Source: Magicicada septendecula
Lineage: Eukaryota > Arthropoda > Insecta > Hemiptera > Cicadidae
NCBI GenBank assembly: GCA_034769895.1
Contig: CM068372.1
Location: forward strand, 375,367,258-375,431,257
Reading direction: 5' to 3'
DNA length: 64,000 nt
The first letter of the stretch is position 1. The number at the start of each line of letters is the position of its first letter. A program made the position numbers and the translations under genes. Below are positions 54,324 to 64,000 of the stretch, one piece after another. Below the pieces are notes generated by a model. That model saw only the letters and a program-made list of their open reading frames with translations. It searched no databases and had not been told where the DNA came from.

Positions 54324-57300
54324 TGTAACGACGTGATTTGTACGTATTCTGAAAAATGTATAAGTTGTGTGTTCGCCTCACACCAGTGGTCGTTACTTAT
54401 ATGTTGCACTAACGATGTCCGTAGCGATCCTTCAATTACCAGTACAACACGAGTGGAAACCTTACCTGTTCTTCGTTAGGTGTTCATAAATCCCGGGTGG
54501 CACCAAATTGTTTAATTAAAACAAATTAACCAATAGGGTGGTTTAGCGTTCTTAGCTATGACGGTCTGGATTATTCGAATTTTACTCCCGCCTTCGTTCG
54601 ACCTTCTTAATCGAGCAGTTAGTTCACCGAGTTTGTGACGTGAGCGCTTACCGTCATTTTTGCTCTTTGCTAAATAATACACAATTTATAATATACCTTC
54701 CTATGGAATAAAAAAACAGTGGTTACACTCTGTACTCGTTTATTTATTGGTGATTGGTAATTACTCAGTTTGACACAAAAATATATTTTGGTTATTCAAC
54801 AAATTTGCACCGACAGTTATTATAAGACAAATATCTCAGGTTGGCGAATCGACTTTGAACGAATTATCCAGTCAAATATGGCGACTGCTTGGTTTGTTTA
54901 CAGTTTGTTCCGTTCAAAGTCCTGGGTTCTTGTGATTATGAAAGAAATATTAATAATGATTACACTAAAGTACACTACCTTACATTATTTGTACTTAAAT
55001 AATATAATGTGTAATTATAATTTGTTCCTGAAGTGTGGTAAAGTGTGTTTCAAAAGTTCGTAATTTTCATACAGGTTATTTTTCTAGTCAACAAAATTTC
55101 AGTGTTTTATTTTTTAATTAATCTTTGAAAGAAATAATATTCAGTTTATAGTGAGAGTTCAGATTGCTGTGAGAAAAATTTAAAGTGAATTTATTTCAGA
55201 AATTCGGGTAATTTAATAATACTTATCAAATCAGTCAACTGGAGGTGTACTGTCATTCAGTCGAAATGGAATGGGGCTTCAATAGTCATCAATTTTCAAT
55301 ATTCTTGGGGCTTAAGTACGTCTGGCATCTTTTTCATGTTAGTTGTAGAAATTTATTAATTTAAAATTTATTTAAATTGGTCCTTGGCATCAGTTAAATG
55401 TTCTCATCCTTCGTCTGCTTCTTACGTTTTCATCTTTTTGAATTTTAATTACTTTTTAAACATTTTATATTAAAATTTTGGTCATTCACGGCCTGGCATC
55501 TATTCTGGATGAGCGTCACTTATGGAATAATAAGATTTCATGGAAAATTAGTAACCAACGTCCGTTGTCATGGTTACTAATAGATTCTGATTGGCTGATC
55601 TTTTCTTAAGACCATTGTTATTATATTTGAATTTTTATTCAAAATCACTGTATATCTTCTGATCGCTATTATTCTTCCGTCTTCCTCTGTACGTATTAAA
55701 TATTATCACTACTTTTTCTTTCAAAGAGCATTTTGACATCCCATAAGGTTGGGTTTTCTTATGTATTATTGTTTGGACAATTATGTTGATATTTGTTAAT
55801 TACAGAACATTTCTTTTTTATTTTAAGTCCTTATTCTAACATTTATCTTTTAATATGATTCACAAATTATCCTTGACTAGTTATTTGCCTTGGATTTTCT
55901 AATTTCCTTGTTAATTTTTTACAATTTGTAGTTATTTGTTTTTTACAGTTAGGCATTTCATAGGCCTAAGTAGTAACTGACTATATTTACTTATTTTATA
56001 CAAATTACATTTTAATTTACCCTCATACATTTTTTGTTTTGATATTATAAATGATTTGTTTACTTATTGATGTGTTTTGGATCTGTTTTTATAATAATTG
56101 CTTGTTCCCATTAGTTTCTACATTATGGTTTGTTAATTATTTCCTAACTGATTTTCCAGTGTTATCAGATTTGTATTAGTTTATCTTTTTATTCACTTAT
56201 TTTGCCATTGTTAATAACTAGGCTATTACTTACTATTCTCTATTACATAAAACATAATATTTAGGCTTATGGTCTGTATAATTCCTTCAGCCATATCCTA
56301 TTCATAGATTAAATCAAACAATTTTTTAACAGTTATTATGCAATGTTTGCTTACAATTCGTTTCATTCTTACTTATTTTTTGGGTGATAAACATCATTAC
56401 ACCATTTAAACTTACTTAATTGATTATCCCTTAGAACATGGGGTGTTTATTTTATTTTGCTCTTGTTTTCTTTATTATATTTTTTCTTATACAAACTTTA
56501 CCTTCTAGCCATGGTAACCCTAACTGTTAACCTTCCATGGGATTCCCCCTTTGAATACTATTGTATCCCTCACTTACAATTAAACTTAATGCTATCAATA
56601 ACAAGATTCTTATTAAATAATATTGTTCACCATTAATCATTTAGTGTTTATCACAGATTATTAAGTGTTTACACCTATCAATAGGGTTTCTCATTATTTT
56701 GGGGTTTTACACTTTCACTTTTGCACTTCTTAAATTTTATTTTAAGTGTTATTAGTGGGTAATCCCTCACATTACATTCTCTTTGTCACTTGGTTATGTT
56801 TACTTTCTCACTATCTCTCTCTTTACAAATGCTATTTATACGATTAACAAGTTTATCTCTTTATAGAGTTCTTTATTACATTTAAACTCTAATTCTTTGG
56901 TTAGTGTACTTTTATTTTTCTCATTACTTTATCGGGTTTTATCATTTACATTTATCGTTTAATCGATAATAATAATTATCTTTTACATTTGTTAGTTATT
57001 GGTTTTGTTTCCATTATTATATTTGAGCGTTTCATTTCTCCTTTTTCTATTCTATATTATTTGTTTGTGTCATATCATTTGATTTCATTTTATTTCCTTG
57101 ATACTTGTTTTGTTTCATTTTCATTTTCCTCCTTCTTCACTTTCATTTTAATTTCCTTTTATTTTGGTTTTCCCCTTCTCATTTGGTTTTATTTTATTTG
57201 GTTGTATTGAGTCAATCACTTCATTCAATCACTTGGGTTAGGTCATGTCATCGTTTGTCGCTTGTCGCCTTGTCCTGTCATTGTCATTTTATTTTCATTA

Positions 57301-57370
57301 GTTTAAACATTTTATATAGTTGATTCATTGTTTTTATTCCTGGTATTGGGGTGACTTATTTGTGTTGTAA

Positions 57371-57372
<2 letters not shown>
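54324..57372 (-). repeat. 5' LTR of family B
   Basis: 3.05 kb, TGTAACGACGTG to TTGTAACA, collinear with the solo LTR at 16102-19065 with many small differences, so the two insertions are not a recent pair. The T-rich open frames inside are not considered genes. Confidence 0.8.

Positions 57373-57416
<44 letters not shown>
57373..57416. repeat. (AT)n tract between two LTRs
   Basis: About 40 bases of alternating AT, the only sequence between the family B 5' LTR and the family C 3' LTR. Confidence 0.85.
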
Positions 57417-57419
<3 letters not shown>

Positions 57420-60400
57420 AACCAGAAGCGTTTTAGACGCTGTTACAAATAAATAATTCTTTGTGTTGTACAAAAAAAAATTTTTATGTTTGTTTATAGG
57501 TCTAATAATTTATAAATAATTCTTGTTCTGTTGTTTCGTTAAAATTTTAAAATTCGGTGAGTTGATTTGGTTAATATATGTACTTCTGGTTGACCTTAAA
57601 TGAATCGGAGTTAATCAGATTGTCTTCCTACAATAATCGATTTGCGATTTTCTGCTCTGCTCCAATATATCACTTTCCTTTAATATTTGTCGTCTCTCAG
57701 TAAGTCCTGTAGTTAACTCAAACTCTTATTTTAATATGTGAAATAATTCCAAATCCAGATAGTTGAATTAATTTAATTTATTGACAATATTTCTGAAAGA
57801 TCGATTTATAATCGATATTGTTTAAATGTTCGGCTCTTTCACAGGGCTTGGTCGATTTTACAATTACAGGTTATATTATATAAATGTTAGAATGGTTCTT
57901 TTAGCGGGTATAATTATATAGTCAGAGAAGGGAGCAAGCATAGAAAGTATAACATGTACAAATAATTCTTAATAATTAATAAATGACAAATGGAGAATAA
58001 TATATAATGTTTATAATATTTAATGATTCAGACCAGTTCATTGACGACTAATCTTAGCTGGCTAACACTTTGCATGACGGGAGCTAAAAATGGCGGCACG
58101 TCTCGTAGTTGAAGAAAATCCAGAAACGATGGTTATAAATTCTGTTAATAAAAACGCCTTCACTACCGTTTTATTGTCTCCGTATTATTGTATATTGTCT
58201 ATTATGTGGTTAAAGGTGTCCTGAAGAAGTGTTCTGTGTTCACTGGCATTAATAGTCTGGTGTTAGGTGTGTTCAATTGTATAGCATATATGGTGAAAAA
58301 TGTTAAAGTTCTTTGTAGAGTGAATTATCAATGTTGTATAGTTTTATTGGTTGAATTCACTTATATTTTGATAGGTATTGTTCGTTTTCACTTTTTGTGT
58401 TGGTGTAGTACACTGATTTTATGTTTAAAGTAAATAATTAGGTAACTCTCGTTTTCAATGCATAACCTTATACGCCATTACTCGGTACGTTATACAGATT
58501 CTTAACGCGATCGAATATCAACCGTTCGCATTGAATGTTAATAAAGAACTGTTTTACTTCCTTCGTCTCAGGAAATATCTTGCCAAGTTAATATGAAAAA
58601 AGTATCCTATTCATGTAAATATAAAATACATTATATACAGAATATTTTTAGTTTATAGATTGCTTTTGTGAACAACATAATTGGTTTATTTACCTCATTC
58701 TGTTTAATTTGATATATAATAGTCTATATTTATAAAGATTTTTGTTAAAATTGCCATATTTCTGTCTTTTTGGAAATATAGGCCCAAAATTCTGCTTCCT
58801 GTTCTTGTCCAAAATAATAGCCATGTTTGGTGTTATAAATATGATTATAATAACTTCTAGATTGATATAAATCCCTACCTTTCCTTAATTTCTTATAAAT
58901 TTGTCAATTTATCTGGGTTTTAGTTATAATTCATGAATTTACTATTCCTCCTCTGAAATAGTTAGTTATTACATTTTGAAAATTTTTAATAATTTAATAC
59001 ATCTTTTTATATTACTCTTTTAAAGTATAGGAACAGTTATAGTAGTTGGTGATCGATCCACCTTACATAAATCTTATTAGTTTACATGGTTCATCAGACT
59101 TATTTACTCAATTATATTAATTTTTGGGAATTCATTATTTGGCCTAGATCTTAGTATCTTACATATATTGTTTTTTCAAATAAAGTTATTTCTACACCTC
59201 CTCTGACTTTTTAAAGTTAACATAACATTAAATAAAATTGCTTACATAACTATTGATACCTGTAGCATATTATTCATGCTACTAATACAAAAAATAATAT
59301 TTAACATTAACTTGCTAGTCTTCAAAGTTAGACATGTTAGTTTGAACTATTTTTAACATACATAATAAATATTTTATAATCTGGTACAGCATCCATACAT
59401 AAACATTTTAAGCTGTATGCACACTGTTATGTAACTAAACATTCTTACACTAAATATAAATCTTATTCTATTAGAACTCTTTGAAAAGTGGAGTTCATAG
59501 GCTCTAAACATAATTAGCCATTTAAAATTTATTAATTTTTATTAAACTTAAGTCAATCAGTCTTTTCTGTTTATATAGTATTTTAAATTAATCCCCTGTT
59601 GGTGTAATTATTCCCCCACCTACTCTCTTTATTATTTGCATTTCTATGAATGTTTTGAGATAAAAAGTGACCTCTTTTATGAAACATTAGAAATATTTTT
59701 CACTTCAATATTTCATCACTTGTTAATTGTGTAATTATATAAAATATAAAAGTTATTTAATAGCACCTTGTTTAAGTAATAGTTACACATTAACTTGAAG
59801 TTTATTATATTTAAAATCACTTACACTGGTACACATTCACTGTTGGTTCTGACTTATATTTGAGTTTTACTATATTCTCAGACCAAACCTTTAGTCATAA
59901 TGGACTGTGAAGATTTGTTTATTTTACTATATAATAACTTTAGTTGGTGCACTTCTTATCACATTACTAAATACTTTCGTTTATAATTAATTTACAATTT
60001 TATGAGGTTTTGGGGTGTTATACTTTCTTTGGTGATACTAACATTTGGTTTGGGGTTTATCATCGTTAATAATAGGTTTATCTTTGGGTATTTCTTGTAG
60101 TTCTTCCATCCTATATCTTCTTTTCTTCTCTTTTTCCTTCTTGGGGTTTCCAAGGTACTTTGGTTTTATTTTGTCCGTTGGTTTGTTCGGGGTATCTTTT
60201 TTATTATCTGCTCCTAAACTTCCTCTTCCTTCTTGGGTTTGGGGTATCTTCTTTATCACCTGCTCCTAAACTTCCTGGGTAATCTCCTGATTTTTTATAC
60301 GAGTTTCTTTTAATTTATTTTCTTGAGTTTTAGTGTTGCATTTTTATTACTTAATTACTTTTTTCCTTTTATAGTGGTGTTTTTCTTTGAAGTTTAAATT

Positions 60401-60493
60401 ATTTTCATTTGAAATTCTTTGAGTTATATGTAATTTAATTGTGTTTATGATCTTAATGGAATTAATTTTTAGTGGATTATCTGTCATGCTACA
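57417..60493 (-). repeat. 3' LTR of family C
   Basis: Plus-strand TGTAACCAGAAGCG at the left, CATGCTACA at the right, directly followed by the pyrimidine run CCCTCCTCC (60499-60507; minus-strand purine tract). No gene inside: frames near 58188-58433 and 60045-60269 are unsupported. Confidence 0.75.
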
Positions 60494-60498
60494 GATTG

Positions 60499-60507
60499 CC
60501 CTCCTCC
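60499..60507 (-). promoter_or_regulatory. Polypurine tract of family C
   Basis: The minus strand reads GGAGGAGGG just before the LTR start TGTAGCATG. Confidence 0.65.
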
Positions 60508-60828
60508 AGAAGTGATTTTTTCAGACTATACTTGGTTTGTCTGAAATAATTGCTTATGATAATTATTATATTTTTTAGTATTCTTGACTTCCTTCCATTT
60601 CAAAATTTTTCTTATATATATTTGAGCTTACATCTATTTCATTCTTACTTGATCTTCCTTGATAGTAATAGTCATCTGAGTTTCATATTTATTATTTTAT
60701 TTTCTTTTTTCTTCTTGGTGTTTTATCCTTGGGATATTTATTCCCTATCATTCCCTAACACGTGAGCTGGTGCAGTTCAGAGAGGCACAGTACGCTACTT
60801 CCTCTGCTGTACAATGCTTCACTTCTAT

Positions 60829-60859
60829 TTGAGTACAGAGGCAAATCATCTCTGCTCAA
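60829..60859 (-). promoter_or_regulatory. Conserved two-tier RNA hairpin (family C)
   Basis: Outer stem TTGAG/CTCAA (extendable by one T-A pair), inner stem CAGAG/CTCTG, 9-base loop. Compared with family B, both sides of the outer stem have changed together (CTGAG/CTCAG to TTGAG/CTCAA). Confidence 0.65.
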
Positions 60860-61609
60860 AAAACATATTAATACTGCTGGACTTATCTACAGACAGTTAT
60901 TAAAAAAATTATTTCAGAATAGTACACTTTTGTTACTATTTAAAAAAGTATCTTTGGATAATTCACTTCGTATATTGCTCAGAGATTTTAATATTCCTAT
61001 CTCAGTTATCCTTCTGACTTGTTAACTTAATGGTTATTTCAATTGGTATCAAGGTGGGAAGCTCTTTTATTAATATAATTATCAATGTTTATTATCATAT
61101 AAAGTTTTTGTTATTAATTCTTTATTCTTCTCTGGTTTTTATTACAATCTGCTTTTGTTTATGGTAGCATATATTTCTGATATATTTGTTTGTTTCTCAG
61201 TTTTTATTTGTTCCACTTGTTCCATGTTCTAGAACTTTCTTATAATTGTCTTTATTACATTTGACACTTATTTCATGATCATTTCATTATTGATTTATTT
61301 AATTACATTTATAACTTTGATTCTTTTCTCAAATTACTTCTCTCTGTTTTTTTATTCAAATGAATGTCTTAATTAATTTTTTAATGAGGTCATTGTTTCT
61401 CTTTATACCACTTCAAAGTGTTATTATTTTTATTTCCACACAAGTTTATTCAGTTAATCGTATCACTGGTTTTTATTTCTTTTTATATAATTTCATAGAA
61501 GGCTTTTACAATTTATTGGTTGTAAATTGACATTCCTATATTCTTTAGAATTGATTTGTTTTACATCTCTAAATTCTTTTCCTTTTATTCCATAAAGTTT
61601 TTATAAATA

Positions 61610-62935
61610 GTTTGTCAGTAAGTTGATATTACTTTATTTTTGGAATTTGGATGATTTTTAATTCAAAATTCTTTCTTTTTATTTCATAATTGTTTCTTCA
61701 TAATTTATTTGTAGTAAGTGGTGCTTACCATTGTTTTTGAATTTATTGGTTTTATTCTAAATTCATTTTCTTTTTGTTTCTAAATAGTTTTCATAATAAT
61801 GGTAGTAAGGTGATCTTACTATGTTTTTGAATTTATTGGTTTTAATTCAAAATTCATTTTCCTTTTGTTTCTAAATAGTTTTCATAATAATGGTAGTAAG
61901 GTGATCTTACTATGTTTTTGAATTTATAGGTTTAAATTCAAAATTCATTTTCTTTTTGTTTCTAAATAGTTTTCGTAATAATGGTAGTAAGGTGATCTTA
62001 CTATGTTTTTGAATTTATAGGTTTAAATTCAAAATTCTTTCTTTTTTATATTTCTTCTAAATGGTTTCATTCATAATCTTGTAGTAAGATGTACTTACTT
62101 TGTCTTTGAATTTTGATGATTCGTAATTCAAAATTCTTTCTTTTTATTTCATAATAGTTTCTTCATAAATTATTTGTAGTAATTGGTGCTTACTATATTT
62201 TTGAATTTTGGTGTTCTTCAACATCTCTAAATTCTTTTTCTTTTTTATATTTCTTCTAAATGGTTTCATTAATAATCTTGTAATAAGATGTACTTTCTTT
62301 GTTTTTGAATTTTGATGATTTTTAATTCAAAATTCTTTCTTTTTATTTCATAATAGTTTCTTCATAAATTATGTCTGTAAGGTGATCTTACAATATTTTT
62401 GAATTTATAGGTTTCCATTCAAAATTCTTTCTCTTCTTTTCCTTTTTATTTTCCTAATGGTTTTTTCATAAATAATCTTGTAGTAAGGTGATCTTACTGT
62501 TTTTGAATTTTTAGGTTATTACACCTCTAAATTCTTTCTTTTTTATATTTCTTCTAAATGGTTTCATTAATAATCTTGTAGTAAGATGTATTTACTTTGT
62601 CTTTGGAATTTTGATGATTTTTAATTCAAAATTCTTTCTTTTTATTTCATAATAGTTTCTTCATAAATTATTTGTAGTCAGTGGTTCTTACCATTGTTTT
62701 TGAATTTATTGGTTTTTTACCTCAAAATTCTTTCTCTTTTTGTATTTCCATAAAGTTTTTTATTCATAAATTATGTCTGTAAGGTGATCTTACAATATTT
62801 TAGAATTTAGGGGTTTTTAATTCAAAATTCTTTTTATATTATATTTCCAAAATGTTTCTTTCAAGATAGTTGTAGTAAGTTGTTCTTACTTATATTTTTT
62901 GAATTTTTATGGGTTTTAATTCAAAATTCATTTTA
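61610..62935 (-). repeat. Tandem array of about 13 degenerate units with GTAAG...CTTAC hairpins (family C)
   Basis: Units of roughly 91-100 bases each hold a short hairpin, best preserved as GTAAGGTGATCTTAC (61805-61819, 61896-61910, 61987-62001; also near 62375, 62480 and 62775), followed by TTTTTGAATTT and a T-rich stretch with TTTCATAA. Loops vary while the GTAAG/CTTAC stem tends to persist. It ends right at the pol stop codon. Related hairpins occur in the 3' regions of families B and D. Confidence 0.75.
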
Positions 62936-62937
62936 TA

Positions 62938-64000
62938 TTACTCCTCATGATACTTTTTCATGGATGCCTGGTTATATACACCCTTGATTTTACCAGAACC
63001 CATCTCCTTTATCTCATACGTGTTATTGTTTTTGTCTTTGGAGACTATATAGGGTCCAGTGTATAATAGTAATAATTTCTTAGTTATCCCTTCCAGTGAA
63101 CTTGGTAATTCCCTATTTTTTAATAATACTTTTTCACCACTGGTATAGGTAATTATTTTACCCATACCTTTTTGATATTTATTTCGCTGTTTCTCCTGGT
63201 CTTCGGCCACCTTGTTATAAAACTTTATTCGGTCAAAAGTATAGTTATTTTCCCTTGGGAACTCCAATATTTCTTCGATCTCCCTTGGGGGTTGTTTTTC
63301 GTACATGGCGGAGTATGGGGTAATTCCTATGGCTGGGTGGTATGCCAAGTTGAGGAATTCTTCTGTGGCCTCTAGATAGTCTTGCCACCTCCTCTGTTGA
63401 TTGTGGCAATATGTTCGTAATATTCGCCCCACCTCTCGTAATACTCTTTCTGCCGGGTTACTGCTCGGGTGGTAGACCGAGGTTTTATAAGTACAAACAC
63501 CCGTAGACAGTGGGGTATCCTGCCATTTTTTCCCCTTGAATTGGGTTCCGTGGTCGGTAATGATCGAAACTGGTTTTCCGACGTTTGGGAAGTACTGGTT
63601 GGTTAATATGTCGAGAATTTTATTTGTAGTCGCCCGATTTGCTGGGTATAGCTTGACGAACTTCGTGAAATGGTCCATCACGATGACTAGATATTTATAT
63701 CTGTGACGACCCCCACTGCGGGGAAATGGCCCGCAGATGTCCAAAAATACTTTTTCCAACTTTGCCTGAGATGTTATTGGAATCATTTGACCTTCTTTTT
63801 TCTCGTTATTCGATTTAACGAGTTGGCAAATGTGGCAACCCTTTATATATTTCCGGACCTTCCGGTTGATATCTTTAATGTGGCAGCTCTCTTCCAGGGC
63901 CTTTATCACCTTTAAGGCACCCATATGCCCATATCGAATATGATAGTTACTTACTATCTCCTTTTCGATATGGGTTGGAATGATAACCTTCCATGTCTCC
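62938..64000 (-). CDS. pol: Pol of family C, integrase end (partial)
   Basis: The frame is open from the window edge to the stop at 62938; the start is outside, and an ATG at 63924 is internal. The zinc finger begins with YHIRYGHMG just upstream and continues with CHICQLVKS. Catalytic-core motifs LDICGPFPRSGG, ITDHGTQFKGK and HPSSNPAERVLRE supply D, D and E, with 34 residues between the last two as in family D. The C-terminus has ELPSSLEGITKKLLLLYTGP and IKGVYNQASMKKY, very close to family D. No interruption in the visible part, so the copy may be intact. Confidence 0.9.
   Translation of the reverse strand, partial: ETWKVIIPTHIEKEIVSNYHIRYGHMGALKVIKALEESCHIKDINRKVRKYIKGCHICQLVKSNNEKKEGQMIPITSQAKLEKVFLDICGPFPRSGGRHRYKYLVIVMDHFTKFVKLYPANRATTNKILDILTNQYFPNVGKPVSIITDHGTQFKGKKWQDTPLSTGVCTYKTSVYHPSSNPAERVLREVGRILRTYCHNQQRRWQDYLEATEEFLNLAYHPAIGITPYSAMYEKQPPREIEEILEFPRENNYTFDRIKFYNKVAEDQEKQRNKYQKGMGKIITYTSGEKVLLKNRELPSSLEGITKKLLLLYTGPYIVSKDKNNNTYEIKEMGSGKIKGVYNQASMKKYHEE

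Larger units (their letters stand above)
48531..57372 (-). mobile_element. Pol-less LTR retrotransposon of family B, disrupted
   Basis: On the minus strand: 5' LTR (57372-54324), leader, degraded coding region (54215-52759), 3' noncoding DNA interrupted by a PLE (52626-49757), purine tract, and the first about 210 bases of the 3' LTR (48740-48531), which is then cut off. There is no pol. Its LTR matches the solo LTR at 16102-19065. The PLE insertion is clear because family-typical GTAAG...CTTAC hairpins lie on both sides of it (49520-49640 and 52644-52658). Confidence 0.75.
57417..64000 (-). mobile_element. Autonomous Ty3/gypsy-type LTR retrotransposon, family C (3' part)
   Basis: On the minus strand: the end of pol (64000-62938), about 2.4 kb of noncoding DNA with a tandem hairpin array, purine tract, and a 3.08-kb 3' LTR ending at an AT tract. 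The integrase resembles that of family D. The 5' part lies beyond the window. Confidence 0.85.

Noticed and set aside
61610..62935. CRISPR-like array
   Set aside because: Units are degenerate, T-rich and lack unique spacers, and the setting is a eukaryotic retrotransposon 3' region.

Overview
This is AT-rich, intron-bearing eukaryotic DNA, most likely from an insect or other arthropod with a large, transposon-loaded genome. The evidence is the mix of Ty3/gypsy-type LTR retrotransposons, Penelope-like elements (PLEs), a Jockey-type LINE and other LINE scraps, lying around the last four exons of a conserved animal gene, RagC (Rag GTPase C/D). I see no bacterial or CRISPR features.

Layout. 1-16089: a head-to-tail array (LTR-internal-LTR-internal-LTR, period about 6.02 kb, minus strand) of a pol-less LTR element, family A. 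16102-19065: a solo LTR of related family B. 19219-29035: family D on the plus strand, with intact gag and pol joined by a textbook -1 frameshift site; its 5' LTR has lost about 2.7 kb but its 3' LTR is full length. 29396-30741: rearranged PLE. 31182-39054: RagC terminal exons (four exons, three introns), with LINE and PLE debris in the introns. 39901-40087: a perfect 90-bp-arm palindrome carrying hammerhead-like cores. 43062-47214: a Jockey-type LINE (minus). 48531-57372: a pol-less family B element (minus), split by a PLE with inverted ends (49757-52626). 57417-64000: 3' LTR, 3' noncoding region and integrase end of autonomous family C (minus), which runs off the window.

The LTR families A, B, C and D form one related group. 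They share LTRs of about 3 kb ending TGTAAC...GTTACA (D starts TATAAC), and insertion into (AT)n tracts. Families A, B and D share a TTGGCG...CCAAC leader motif (C's 5' end is outside the window). C and D carry pol; A and B do not, and instead encode a conserved protein with a basic C-terminal domain I do not recognise. The most interesting signal is a two-tier RNA hairpin 250-460 bases before the 3' LTR in all four families, with compensatory base changes in both stems. It looks like a conserved cis-acting element shared by the pol-bearing and pol-less families.

Limits: coordinates of degraded elements are approximate. Family names A-D are local labels. Homology calls come from reading motifs, not from a search.
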